Shown here: one piece after another, positions 1 through 7,346 of the stretch | How positions within the stretch are numbered: position 1 is the first letter of the stretch | Layout: each line of letters opens with the position of its first letter | Assembly: GCA_001567185.1 (NCBI GenBank) | Contig: LNFR01000116.1 | Location: 1 to 35,399, forward strand | DNA from: Bacteroidetes bacterium OLB12 | GTDB lineage: Bacteria > Bacteroidota > Bacteroidia > Cytophagales > Cyclobacteriaceae | Reading direction: 5' to 3' | DNA length: 35,399 bases | Made by a program: the position numbers and the translations under genes | Notes under the pieces: model-generated | Databases searched by the model: none | Told to the model about the DNA's origin: nothing | What the model saw: only the letters and a program-made list of their open reading frames with translations

Positions 1-129
1 CTTCAAGAAATTTTTTTTGGAATATGCTGTTTTTCAGCAATTTTCCTGAATGTGAACCGGCCCTTGCTGGTATCGCCCCGCCAGGTAAACGAGTGCATGA
101 ATGGCATATTTACACTTCTTTGATAGCAT
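1..129 (-). pseudogene. Rrf2-family regulator, N-terminal part, cut by window edge and frameshifted
   Basis: Reading the minus strand from the ATG at 129 gives MLSKKCKYAIHALVYLAGRY, the typical first helices of an Rrf2/IscR-type winged-helix regulator. The frame breaks after ...PVHIQE, at an A4 run near 51-54. If one A is dropped the product continues IAEKQHIPKK. A second break at the A8 run (11-18) then restores FLE before the window ends. The text recovered across all three frames matches the family (a helix-turn-helix IAE.....KKFLE), so the gene is recognisable despite the breaks. Both breaks look like single extra bases in homopolymers, so sequencing error is as likely as decay. It differs from the two Rrf2 proteins at 3885-4256 and 10818-11276, which start MFSKACEY. 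Only about 43 residues are visible, so nothing can be said about a cofactor site. Confidence 0.7.
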
Positions 130-187
130 GACTTCGCCAAGATATACTTTTTGTCAATAATATTAATTTTGTGCTTAACAAACCCTT

Positions 188-259
<72 letters not shown>

Positions 260-280
260 CTTAGTTTATTTTAATTTACT

Positions 281-736
281 GTGATCGTTTCCAGGCCAAG
301 CTCACAAACGCTTATTTCATTTACCCTTTTTCTGCTCATAACCTGCATCGTGCTGACGCTAAATGTTGTGACTATTATACAAGATCGTTACGCATGGTAT
401 AACCTCGCCATCATAGGTATTCTTGTACCTATCGGAGTTTTTGTTTTGTATCGGATTTTTATCCGGTACAAAGTAATTCGTGCCGGTAATAACCGGCTGG
501 AGATTACTTACCCCGTATTTAGAAAAACGCATGGCTTCCACCTCAGGCAAATTACAAGCTGGCGCGAGAGCATTGTAAAAACCGGAAAAAAAGCTGTGTA
601 TAAAGAACTTGAAATTGTTTGCGATAACAGGCTTCGCATCACCATCGGGCAAAAGGAGCACACCGAATACGATAAGTTGGTGCATTACCTGCAACGAAAA
701 ATTCCAGGAAAAAAAGTAGCGGAAGGGTCCCATTAA
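281..736 (+). CDS. Small membrane protein with PH-like C-terminal domain
   Basis: A 151-residue protein starting at a GTG soon after tRNA-Thr. Two hydrophobic segments (about residues 10-32 and 40-62) are followed by a polar domain of about 85 residues with alternating strands ending in a basic helix. This is the layout of bacterial PH-like (bPH/DUF304-type) membrane proteins, but that assignment rests on layout only. I do not recognise a specific family. A hairpin with a T-rich tail lies just downstream (766-786), so it is probably a single-gene transcript. The GTG is the first plausible start and no Shine-Dalgarno sequence is visible, so the start is uncertain. Confidence 0.6.
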   Translation: MIVSRPSSQTLISFTLFLLITCIVLTLNVVTIIQDRYAWYNLAIIGILVPIGVFVLYRIFIRYKVIRAGNNRLEITYPVFRKTHGFHLRQITSWRESIVKTGKKAVYKELEIVCDNRLRITIGQKEHTEYDKLVHYLQRKIPGKKVAEGSH

Positions 737-765
737 ATCTTTTACCTCCTGGTTCAAAACGAAAA

Positions 766-786
766 AACCCAGGCGTTACCTGGGTT
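766..786. terminator. Bidirectional terminator hairpin
   Basis: AACCCAGG and CCTGGGTT pair around a 5-nt loop. The hairpin is preceded by an A run and followed by TTCTTTT, so it can stop transcription from the small membrane gene on the plus strand and from tRNA-Pro on the minus strand. Confidence 0.75.
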
Positions 787-797
787 CTTTTGATCTG

Positions 798-872
798 TCG
801 GGGTGAGAGGATTCGAACCTCCGACCTCTACGTCCCGAACGTAGCGCACTAGCCGGGCTGTGCTACACCCCG
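798..872 (-). tRNA. tRNA-Pro (anticodon CGG)
   Basis: On the minus strand the acceptor stem CGGGGTG pairs with CACCCCG. The anticodon stem CTACG/CGTAG encloses TTCGGGA, giving anticodon CGG (Pro). The T arm GGAGG-TTCGAAT-CCTCT is intact and the discriminator is A (798). CCA is not encoded. Confidence 0.94.
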
Positions 873-935
873 AGATACAACAGGGCAACAAAACTAAGCA
901 TAAGTTGGGAATTGGTACACAGTTATCCCTCTTCT

Positions 936-960
936 AATGGAGTATCCATTATTTTTTTTT
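936..960 (+). terminator. Possible small terminator hairpin
   Basis: AATGGA (936-941) and TCCATT (945-950) form a 6-bp stem with a 3-nt loop, followed by A and a long T run. The shape is that of an intrinsic terminator on the plus strand, yet no plus-strand gene sits directly upstream. It may be chance or serve a short unseen transcript. Confidence 0.35.
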
Positions 961-1019
961 GTTTCTCTCCAGAAAGTAAAGGGGGTGGAGACATTCTGAA
1001 CTAATATAGATGCACAACC

Positions 1020-1418
1020 TCAATTAGCTATTTCATCGCATTGCTCAACTACTGGTTTGATAGCATGTTCGATTTTACCCAGCACCGTTTCCATTTGATC
1101 CTGATTATAGTCTTGTCCGTTCTTCTTTGGAACATCATAATCCGAAAGGTCAAAATGCAGATCGGGTTTCAATTGATGATTGGCCAGACAGGCTTTGGAA
1201 CACGCCAGGGGACAGCCATCTACCGCAATTATTTTCCTGCCAGATTTAGCAAGCCGTACCAGCTTCTTCACATTGCCACCAACACCTGCAATGCACGACA
1301 TCTCCGCCAAACCACTGCGATCGATTTTAAGGGCAATGGCATTGGCCATCTGGGCAGCGCTGGAACACCCTGAGCAGGAGTAGATCAGGGGCTTATTGGC
1401 CTCGTTCAGATTTTGCAT
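1020..1418 (-). CDS. DGC-domain putative zinc-binding protein
   Basis: A 132-residue soluble protein of the DGC family (named for its Asp-Gly-Cys motif). The N-terminal segment YSCSGCSSAAQMAN has two Cys; the middle has SCIAGVGG; the signature VDGCPLACSKACL lies at about residues 66-78. The conserved Cys suggest a metal or Fe-S site. The biochemical role of the family is not established, though members tend to occur with hemerythrins and NO/Fe-S stress genes, as here. A copy of the shared operator lies 40 bp upstream (1458-1477), followed by a good Bacteroidota -7 element TACCTTTG (1445-1452 on the minus strand). It is probably monocistronic, since the next minus-strand feature downstream is the tRNA. 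Confidence 0.85.
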   Translation of the reverse strand: MQNLNEANKPLIYSCSGCSSAAQMANAIALKIDRSGLAEMSCIAGVGGNVKKLVRLAKSGRKIIAVDGCPLACSKACLANHQLKPDLHFDLSDYDVPKKNGQDYNQDQMETVLGKIEHAIKPVVEQCDEIAN

Positions 1419-1457
1419 GGCATCCGGGTTCAGAATTGAGGCTGCAAAGGTACAAAT

Positions 1458-1477
1458 AAAAGAGTAATTTGTCCTTA
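1458..1477. promoter_or_regulatory. Rrf2-type operator upstream of DGC gene
   Basis: AAAAGAGTAATTTGTCCTTA matches the window consensus AAAGGAYAAATTTRTCYTTT. On the minus strand it ends 5 nt before a TACCTTTG -7 element, so a bound protein would cover the -33/spacer region, which suggests repression. Confidence 0.6.
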
Positions 1478-1545
1478 TATCGAGATCTGTATTTTACTGT
1501 GATAGATACATCCAATGCATCGTTCCGCGTACGGCAGCGCTTCCT

Positions 1546-1760
1546 TCAATAATATTTGAAGAGCTCCTCTTTACCGAGCATCAACTGAAATTCATCGGGG
1601 TGTATGTACTTGTTCGCTTTGGGGAATACGATATTTTCTTCTCTGAAAAAGTGTAACCGGAGCAATTCAATCAGGGCAAATCCCTGCTCAGCAGCAACAT
1701 CGCAAGTGAGTGCCCGTGAGGTTGCATCGGGCAACCGCGAAGCAAGTGCCAGCTATTTTT
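1546..1760 (-). pseudogene. Hemerythrin-domain gene remnant (C-terminal helix only)
   Basis: The only readable part is about 65-70 residues ending ELLRLHFFREENIVFPKANKYI and then PDEFQLMLGKEELFKYY. The H..REENI.FP.A pattern is the last helix of hemerythrin-like domains, where the His and Glu bind the di-iron site. The three earlier helices with the other ligands are absent, and upstream the frame is closed by stops near 1775. An AGGAAG sequence at 1840-1850 would suit a start, but no ATG follows at normal distance. It sits directly behind an intact hemerythrin gene (1858-2319). I read it as a truncated or decayed paralogue; sequencing errors could also hide a longer gene. Confidence 0.5.
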
Positions 1761-1857
1761 ACCAACGGTGGGATTCCCCACCATGATGGCCGCCATGGGA
1801 ATTGTAGAAGAACAGATTGAAAAGTAATAACTAACGCTTCCTTTCAGGTACTGTAGT

Positions 1858-2319
1858 TTAAAGCCAAAATTCATCCTTCCACGTTTCGTCAGTATGTAAC
1901 GAGGTGTGTACCTTTTCCAAGGCAAGCCATTGATCAGGTGTTGCGGTTTCCTGAATAACATTGAAGAGTTGCCTTTCTTCAAACCGGATATGCTTCTCCA
2001 ACTCTTCTTCAATCCGATTGAGCGTACGCTCCTTTTCAGGATCGGCTGATGTAAACAACCGGGCCAGCCGCCTGTGATCGGCCAGCGCTTTCTTTACCAT
2101 CACATGCTCGTTTCCAAGCACCGGAAAGAAATCTTTTTCCTCTACTTCGAAATGATGTTGCAGCGAGGTTTTCCAAAACCACTGTGCATAGGCCATCATC
2201 CGGTCTGCATCAATGCCCTTCTTAAAGCCCTGCCTGATTTTCCAACCCAATAATAAGCCGTGATGGTGATCTCTGCTTAGCGGCTGTAGCGCTTTATGTC
2301 GTTTAATCGGCTTTTCCAT
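1858..2319 (-). CDS. Hemerythrin-domain protein
   Basis: A 153-residue protein made of one four-helix hemerythrin domain. Visible di-iron ligands are H18-H20 (RDHHH), H55/H56 with EVEE at 58-61, H82 (ADHRRL) and H110 with E114 (HIRFEERQLF). Such proteins bind O2 or NO, or serve as iron and redox sensors; which of these applies cannot be read from sequence. The ATG shares one base with the stop of the upstream Cys4 protein gene (TGATG), so the two are translationally coupled. They lie in one minus-strand run with DUF488 and ric, consistent with a NO/iron-stress operon. Confidence 0.9.
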   Translation of the reverse strand: MEKPIKRHKALQPLSRDHHHGLLLGWKIRQGFKKGIDADRMMAYAQWFWKTSLQHHFEVEEKDFFPVLGNEHVMVKKALADHRRLARLFTSADPEKERTLNRIEEELEKHIRFEERQLFNVIQETATPDQWLALEKVHTSLHTDETWKDEFWL

Positions 2320-2594
2320 CAGGGGTGTTTATGTGTTGAACAAGAAGGGCACTGCTTCAATTCACCCTCCTTTAAGGTGATGCTTTCGAGGTGATCCTTT
2401 ACAAACTGTTGTATCAGCATATAGCTGTCGCGGTGATTGTTTACGTCTATCTGCTTATCCTTAAACATTTTCCGAATCTTGTTGTCGTATTGCTGATATC
2501 CCCAGCACACCGGGCACAGTCCTTCCGGTGCCTCATCTTTCTCGTCCTTCTTTGTCTGCTTTAGATGATTAAATATGCTATCGACTAATTTCAT
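2319..2594 (-). CDS. Small Cys4 protein (CPVCWGYQQYD motif)
   Basis: I chose the ATG at 2594 because AAGGAAG precedes it at the right distance; a longer reading from 2645 adds 17 unconvincing residues. The product is 91 residues. It has one Cys pair near the start (CPVCWGYQQYD, C27/C30) and one near the end (QCPSC, about 82/85), so a single zinc or rubredoxin-like metal site is likely. The middle is a charged helix. I do not know its function. It is coupled to the hemerythrin gene by a one-base overlap and lies 37 bp after DUF488, so it belongs to the same operon. Confidence 0.8.
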   Translation of the reverse strand: MKLVDSIFNHLKQTKKDEKDEAPEGLCPVCWGYQQYDNKIRKMFKDKQIDVNNHRDSYMLIQQFVKDHLESITLKEGELKQCPSCSTHKHP

Positions 2595-2631
2595 ACTTCC
2601 TTCATTTAAAAACCTGACATTACTCCAAACA

Positions 2632-2994
2632 CTAACTTGCTGCACGTTTACTTTCTAATCTTCTGGCCAAAACATTCGCATGGTTATGTATCTCGTCTTT
2701 TGCTGCGTAAAGAAGACATAACGGAGTTTTTTCAGCCAGATCCTTCAAGCGATGTACCTCCTCCTCCATGTGATCGAGTTCCCGAAAGTACTTTCTGCTA
2801 AACTCATCAAATCGTTCAGGCTTGTGGCCGAACCATTTTCGCAGCGCTGGCGAAGGAGCAATGTCTTTGTTCCATTCGTTAAGCGCTGCATTTTCTTTCT
2901 TCAACCCTCTCGGCCAAAGCCTGTCCACCAGCATCCGGTAACCATCGGTTTTTGATGGTGGCTCGTAGATCCGCTTTACGGAAATTCGTTTCAT
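2632..2994 (-). CDS. DUF488 family protein (YeaO-like)
   Basis: A 120-residue protein with the DUF488 signature near the N-terminus (KRIYEPPSKTDGYRMLVDRL, then WPRGLKKE) and the middle motif APSPALRKWFGHKPERFDEF. The family is small and of unknown biochemical function, and often occurs in stress or metal-related neighbourhoods. The ATG at 2994 overlaps the stop of ric as TGATG, so I prefer it to the TTG one codon earlier. Co-transcription with ric and the downstream hemerythrin is very likely. Confidence 0.88.
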   Translation of the reverse strand: MKRISVKRIYEPPSKTDGYRMLVDRLWPRGLKKENAALNEWNKDIAPSPALRKWFGHKPERFDEFSRKYFRELDHMEEEVHRLKDLAEKTPLCLLYAAKDEIHNHANVLARRLESKRAAS

Positions 2995-3713
2995 CAATTT
3001 TGCCTTTCCATTTCAATGGCTTTTGGAAAGAGTATGTTGTTTTCCAAATGAATGTGCATGTATAAATCTTCAGCAAACTCTTTCAGCATGGCATACGTAA
3101 CGGTGTAGGTTCGGCAGGCATCGGCCGGAGGCACGAAGTTGCCTGTCAGCTCCGTAATTTTTTGAAAGCGCTCCCCTTCTGCGTTGTGGTCGTGCTTCAT
3201 CATCTCAATCGGATTTTGAACGGTGCCAAAAGGCGGAGTGGATATCGGTTGGTTGGCCGCTTTCTGGCTCACCATTTTACGGATGAATGGGAACAGCACG
3301 AACTCTTCTTTCTTCATGTGTACGGTTAGCTCATCAGATGTTTGATCGAACAATTCGGCCACTTCAAGTAGTTCGGGATGCCGGCCACCATGCACGGTTG
3401 CCACTTTGTGCAGAAAGGGTTTAATCTCCAGAATCCGGTTCTCCACATAGCGGTGATGTTTCTTTTCAATGTAATCGGCCAGTAAATCCAGCGGCCATGA
3501 GTTATAATCGGTGGCCTTGCTTTCATTTTGTTCTACTACTTTTTGCAACGCCTCCACCAGGGCATGGGGTTCAACATCTTTGCGTTCGCAGGCATCGGCA
3601 ATGCTGCGTCCTCCCTTGCAACAAAAGTCGATGCCGTGTGCGTGAAATACGGCTGCGGTACGGTAATCTTGTGCTACCACTTCGCCAACGATATGGTCTG
3701 TTTCAATTTTCAT
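2994..3713 (-). CDS. ric: Iron-sulfur cluster repair di-iron protein (Ric/ScdA/YtfE)
   Basis: 239 residues. The N-terminal ScdA_N/DUF542 domain (1-60) has the hallmark HGIDFCCKGG with C31-C32. It is followed by a hemerythrin-like di-iron domain whose ligands are visible: HH at about 86-87, H with KKEE at about 132, HDH at about 174-176 and HIHLENNILFP at about 220-230. Ric proteins restore Fe-S clusters damaged by NO or oxidants and can supply iron. All key residues are present and the length matches the family. It is the first gene of a run with DUF488, the Cys4 protein and hemerythrin. An operator copy lies about 65 bp upstream (3778-3797), so NO/Fe-S-dependent control through an Rrf2 protein is likely. 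Confidence 0.94.
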   Translation of the reverse strand: MKIETDHIVGEVVAQDYRTAAVFHAHGIDFCCKGGRSIADACERKDVEPHALVEALQKVVEQNESKATDYNSWPLDLLADYIEKKHHRYVENRILEIKPFLHKVATVHGGRHPELLEVAELFDQTSDELTVHMKKEEFVLFPFIRKMVSQKAANQPISTPPFGTVQNPIEMMKHDHNAEGERFQKITELTGNFVPPADACRTYTVTYAMLKEFAEDLYMHIHLENNILFPKAIEMERQN

Positions 3714-3777
3714 AATAGATTATTTTATGGTTTCTAGTTCGTTTTTATGTTGAGCCTGGAATCGGCCGCATTTTTTT

Positions 3778-3797
3778 TATGGATAAATTTGTCTTAA
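3778..3797. promoter_or_regulatory. Rrf2-type operator upstream of ric
   Basis: TATGGATAAATTTGTCTTAA contains the core GATAAATTTGTC, with inverted half-sites matching the other sites in this window. It lies 65-84 bp upstream of ric and beside the 3' end of the neighbouring Rrf2 gene. Confidence 0.6.
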
Positions 3798-3884
3798 ATC
3801 AATCTAAAATTTTTTTTATCGTACCAGGATAGTCTTACCCCGATTTTAAACCCCCCCAGGGCTAAGTCGTACACCGTAGTCGTT

Positions 3885-4256
3885 TCAAGCATTTTCTTTA
3901 ACTCCGCTCTTATTTTTTACAAAGCGATCGTGCATCGGACAAGGTTCTGCACTGTTACAGTTGGTTAACCCCAACGCACAACCTGTATATAAGGAGTCGC
4001 CATCAATAGCGAAAACAATATCGCTTGCTTTGATCCGCTTCATCTGAGCGGGATCGATATAAAAACCACCATTAGGCCCGGTAAGCGAATGCACGATGCC
4101 ATGTTTGGTAAGTGCACCCAACACCTTTGCAGTAAATGCCGCTGGCGAGCCCGAGTTCTCCACCACATCGCCAATTTTTACGCGCTGCCCCTCCAACGAT
4201 TGAGTCGCTATATAAATGATGGCTTTAATGCCGTATTCACAGGCTTTTGAAAACAT
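3885..4256 (-). CDS. Rrf2-family regulator (NsrR/IscR-like), C-terminus frameshifted
   Basis: 123 residues as written, starting MFSKACEYGIKAIIYIA. The winged-helix domain is followed by three Cys at about 93, 100 and 106 (C-x6-C-x5-C) in the cluster-binding position of NsrR/IscR-type sensors. It is closely related to the protein at 10818-11276 but lacks that protein's last helix. Dropping one A from the A6 run at 3913-3918 restores it: the frame then reads VKIRAELKKMLETTTVYDLA, matching the family, and stays open to a stop at 3794. So this is either a sequencing error or a C-terminally truncated regulator. An operator copy lies 25 bp upstream, which suggests autoregulation. Candidate master regulator of the NO regulon described here. 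Confidence 0.88.
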   Translation of the reverse strand: MFSKACEYGIKAIIYIATQSLEGQRVKIGDVVENSGSPAAFTAKVLGALTKHGIVHSLTGPNGGFYIDPAQMKRIKASDIVFAIDGDSLYTGCALGLTNCNSAEPCPMHDRFVKNKSGVKENA

Positions 4257-4281
4257 GGGTTGTTTTACTTCCTTTTTAATT

Positions 4282-4300
4282 TAAGACAAATTTTATCTTA
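4282..4300. promoter_or_regulatory. Rrf2-type operator upstream of Rrf2 gene (autoregulation)
   Basis: TAAGACAAATTTTATCTTA is a 19-bp near-perfect inverted repeat (TAAGACAAA/TTTATCTTA) with a 1-nt centre, one base different in spacing from the other sites. It lies 25 bp before the ATG, and an AAGGAAG ribosome-binding site lies between. Confidence 0.55.
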
Positions 4301-4335
4301 AAATGTTTATGAAAAGCAATTTTTGTTGCCATTCT

Positions 4336-4620
4336 TCAGGAAAAAGTTGAATAGATATACCATGAAATGACGCCCATTGCAAGGGTGAGGATGTAGAGGT
4401 AATTGATCCAGGTAACCCCAAGTGATGCTTCCGGCACGGGAAGCCCCGACACTTTTAAAACAATCTGTAAAATGTGATACAGGTACAGCAAGACCACAAT
4501 CGTAAGAATAATAACCACCAGGGAAAGGGCAAAGATTACCGTCATTTGAAATGAATTACTTACGCTCTGAAGAAGAAGCGCATTCAATTCGTAAAAGAAG
4601 AGGTTGTTAAACAGGATCAT
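4336..4620 (-). CDS. Small two-helix membrane protein of the CuA-enzyme operon
   Basis: About 94 residues from the preferred ATG at 4620, which overlaps the SCO gene by 14 bp; a longer reading from 4665 would overlap by 59 bp. It has two hydrophobic stretches (about residues 25-50 and 68-90 from this start) and no metal-binding motif. Its position after subunit II, subunit I and SCO suggests an accessory or assembly subunit of the heme-copper enzyme. I do not recognise the family. Confidence 0.65.
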   Translation of the reverse strand: MILFNNLFFYELNALLLQSVSNSFQMTVIFALSLVVIILTIVVLLYLYHILQIVLKVSGLPVPEASLGVTWINYLYILTLAMGVISWYIYSTFS

Positions 4621-5374
4621 GGCTGATGATGGGTTTAGTGTTCGCAATCTTTTTTGTAGCGCCAACTCGGATAATGGTTTGCAGGATGAGCAGGATACAT
4701 ACTGTAGCTACTGAAGGAATGAGGATTAACAACAAGCCCCAGTTCATACGCCAGGTGCCGCTGGCCGGATCGTAACGGAAACAACTCGTCCAGATGTTTT
4801 CGCCCAGCGTAGAATAAACCGGAACAAACTCGTGTGTTATTTCTCTGAAGAGACGGTTCCACTGATCATTGGAAGGGAGGCCCTCAACCCGTTGCAAAAT
4901 TTTTCCCTCCGTGCTTACAAGAAGCAATAAGGAATTGTGATCATAAAGCTCGCCCAACTTTTTCCATTTCAACCCAAGCGATGCGGCCAGTTCTTCCCGA
5001 CTTTCCGTTGGAAGCACCGCGAATGTCCAGTTGGATGGCGGTGGGTTTACCTTGCTGTATCCTGCAAGCTTACTTAGTGTTTGTGCGTTATCGGTAGAAT
5101 CAAAACTAAGTACCACCATTTGAAACTTATCTTCTGCAATACTTTGCATGGCAAGCTGATCGCGAATTTGTAACACATAGGGGCTGCAAACTCCCGGGCA
5201 CCGGCTATACGCCAGGGTAAGAATCATGGGCTTTTGCGAATACCACGATGAAAGGGGCTGAAGCGAAGATTCCGCTGTTCGCACCGGAACATCCGGAATG
5301 TTCTTCAGCAAATAACCCATCTCATCGGGTTGCTGCGTAGAGAAAAAACTCAGGAGAATAATTGCCCAGCACAT
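4607..5374 (-). CDS. SCO1/SenC/PrrC-type copper chaperone with C-terminal membrane anchor
   Basis: 255 residues. The thioredoxin-like SCO domain carries the copper motif SRCPGVCSPY (C59, C63) and a later His in LYDHNSLLLL (about 144), the three usual copper ligands. The N-terminus is a short hydrophobic signal. Unusually, a long C-terminal extension has a transmembrane helix (about 213-238), so the domain is tethered at both ends or only at the C-terminus. SCO proteins metallate the CuA centre of subunit II, which fits the upstream genes. The start overlaps the end of subunit I by 25 bp, indicating translational coupling. Confidence 0.9.
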   Translation of the reverse strand: MCWAIILLSFFSTQQPDEMGYLLKNIPDVPVRTAESSLQPLSSWYSQKPMILTLAYSRCPGVCSPYVLQIRDQLAMQSIAEDKFQMVVLSFDSTDNAQTLSKLAGYSKVNPPPSNWTFAVLPTESREELAASLGLKWKKLGELYDHNSLLLLVSTEGKILQRVEGLPSNDQWNRLFREITHEFVPVYSTLGENIWTSCFRYDPASGTWRMNWGLLLILIPSVATVCILLILQTIIRVGATKKIANTKPIISHDPV

Positions 5375-6780
5375 CGCCTTGTAAAATCAATGGTATAAAT
5401 AATCATGCCCACGAGGTATAACGAAGCACATACCACGGCCAGTTTGGCCAGGGTAATCCCTTCGCTCACAATTTCATTATACATATCTACCCTGCGCGGA
5501 ACAGAAAGCGCTCCTCCCAAATAAAAGGCAAGGACAAATCCAACTCCACCCACCACCAGCAAACTGAAAATAACTTTGACGAGGCCCGGTGCAATTTTTT
5601 TCTCCCCGATTTCATCGGCAAACCAACTGGTAAAGGCCAGACTGAAAAAGACATTGCCCAACAAATTGTACGTATGAAAATGCGCGGGTACCCATTGTGT
5701 GTTGTGCAACACAAAGTTATTGGCAATAACGGCATCCAGAATAGCACCTACCCCACCAATGGCCCAGAACATCACACCAAAAAAATACAGCAGCGAAGCC
5801 AGGCTCCACTTCATGTTGGAGCGATAAACAGTAGTGAGTACCGAGAAAATGGTAACCACCGCAGCCGGCAAGGGTGCGAACCACGACATGATCTGGCCGA
5901 TGTATTGAAAGGCAACCGGCTGTGCAAAGTCCATATACAGGTGATGGAAGTACGCAAACAGAACAATCAACAACGTGGCATTCCAGGAAATGCCTACATA
6001 CCAGCTTGTTTTGTAATCGGGTTTGCCCGCCATGCGTGGGAACAGCTCATACAGAACCGCCAGACCCAGGTAGAGCATTTCGTTAACGAGCGTGTGACCA
6101 AAAAAGAAGGTGAGGTTTTTCATTAACAACGGATCGCTGGTCATGCCACCGTTCTGTAAGAATTCGAGGTAATACAGTACCAGCAATACAACCGCTGCCA
6201 GGATGCAGGCCGTTACACCAATTAAAGAAACAAACGATATCAGAATAAAAGGAGAGACAGCCGGGCCATCTTTGCCGGCAATGTGATGCCATGCGAGGGC
6301 CTGTGCAATCGAATACTTTTTAAGAATAGATGCCAACATAACCAACGACCACATCAGCCAGCCAACACCTAAAATGGTTAATGCAATCATAAAAAGCAGC
6401 AGGCCATGCTCGGTGCCCTTGGCATAAAAAGGCAGTGGATATAAGAAATACCAACCTGCATGAAACTTGGCAAGTAATGTTGAAATGAGTAGAACTACCA
6501 CCCCTAACACGGTACACACATAGGCAAACACGCTGCCCCACCGGGGTACCTCTACATAGCGGCTCAATATGAATTGAATGCCCGCCATACCGGCCACGAA
6601 CCAAACTCCTGCCATGAGCAACCCGTGCGAGGTCATAAGAATATAAAAATTGAGTGGCCCTATCTCCGTTATTTCGGCCTGCTCCATGCGCATGGTTAAT
6701 CCAAAAGCAATGGCCACCAGAAATACGACAAGCACTGTTAAAAGCCAAAGGAGGGTGGACTTCTTATCAAACGTATTCAT
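5350..6780 (-). CDS. Heme-copper enzyme subunit I without the active-site Tyr (probable CuA-type NO reductase)
   Basis: A 476-residue polytopic membrane protein. Metal ligands by position: H52 (TSHGLLM, low-spin heme), H229 (FFGHTLVNE), H279-H280 (YFHHLYMDF) and H367/H369 (PAHFHTY). So all three CuB His and the heme His are present. In oxygen-reducing B-type (ba3) enzymes the CuB His is followed four residues later by the cross-linked Tyr (HxxxY); here that residue is N233. Loss of this Tyr marks heme-copper NO reductases rather than oxidases. With a CuA subunit II just upstream, the best reading is a CuA-containing NO reductase of the B lineage (bNOR/CuANOR, eNOR, sNOR, gNOR and nNOR are the named groups). 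Which group it joins I cannot tell; an unusual oxidase is not excluded. Confidence 0.85.
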   Translation of the reverse strand: MNTFDKKSTLLWLLTVLVVFLVAIAFGLTMRMEQAEITEIGPLNFYILMTSHGLLMAGVWFVAGMAGIQFILSRYVEVPRWGSVFAYVCTVLGVVVLLISTLLAKFHAGWYFLYPLPFYAKGTEHGLLLFMIALTILGVGWLMWSLVMLASILKKYSIAQALAWHHIAGKDGPAVSPFILISFVSLIGVTACILAAVVLLVLYYLEFLQNGGMTSDPLLMKNLTFFFGHTLVNEMLYLGLAVLYELFPRMAGKPDYKTSWYVGISWNATLLIVLFAYFHHLYMDFAQPVAFQYIGQIMSWFAPLPAAVVTIFSVLTTVYRSNMKWSLASLLYFFGVMFWAIGGVGAILDAVIANNFVLHNTQWVPAHFHTYNLLGNVFFSLAFTSWFADEIGEKKIAPGLVKVIFSLLVVGGVGFVLAFYLGGALSVPRRVDMYNEIVSEGITLAKLAVVCASLYLVGMIIYTIDFTRRCAGQLFS

Positions 6781-6794
6781 GAGTCAGGACTGGT

Positions 6795-7346
6795 TTATTC
6801 AACATTAATTTTTGCTATCATGGCCGCGTGTGCCATGCCACAATATTCAAGACATAAAATATCGTATGTACCGCTTTCAGAAAACTTCCAACGCAACCGG
6901 TTTACATAGCCGGGCATGGCCTGAACCTGAGCCTTCAACACACCGTCTTTGTACAAACTGAATCCGTGGCTTACATCAAAACTTGAAACATTAAATTCAA
7001 TTAGCTCATCCTTCTGCACGGTAATTTCAACTCCAGCCGACATGCTGAAATCATCATCGTTGGCAATTGGAAATTTGGAGATGGCAAATGAAAACTGCCG
7101 GGCTACCACAAAAACTTTTTGAGTAGGTTCTTCTGCTGCAAAAAGACGATAAGGTGTTTTTGGCAGGGTGATGCCCAAAACCAACAACACGGTTCCGAAA
7201 GCGATGAAAAAGAAAATGGCTCGTTTCCGGTTTACGTTTTGGGCGCCTCCGCTTTTGCCTGAAGCCTGGAAAACAAGGAAGAATACCAAAACGATAATGA
7301 GAAACATGACGATGAAAAACAGAAAAACTTCTTTTTGTATAGTCAT
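6795..7346 (-). CDS. CuA-containing subunit II of heme-copper enzyme
   Basis: 183 residues. Two N-terminal transmembrane helices (about 6-28 and 43-60) are followed by a periplasmic cupredoxin domain. The CuA ligands are all visible: H127 (VSHGFSLY) and CLEYCGMAHAAM with C165, E167 (backbone position), C169, H173 and M176. The domain takes electrons from a soluble donor such as cytochrome c. It is the first gene of the operon, 14 bp ahead of subunit I. An operator copy lies 110 bp upstream (7457-7476), followed by a weak -7 element TATATTTA. A cupredoxin electron donor is also possible. Confidence 0.9.
   Translation of the reverse strand: MTIQKEVFLFFIVMFLIIVLVFFLVFQASGKSGGAQNVNRKRAIFFFIAFGTVLLVLGITLPKTPYRLFAAEEPTQKVFVVARQFSFAISKFPIANDDDFSMSAGVEITVQKDELIEFNVSSFDVSHGFSLYKDGVLKAQVQAMPGYVNRLRWKFSESGTYDILCLEYCGMAHAAMIAKINVE

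Noticed and set aside
1671-2012. 113-codon minus-strand frame over the hemerythrin gene end
   Set aside because: Mostly an out-of-frame reading of the hemerythrin gene; only the separate frame at 1546-1760 has family-like residues.
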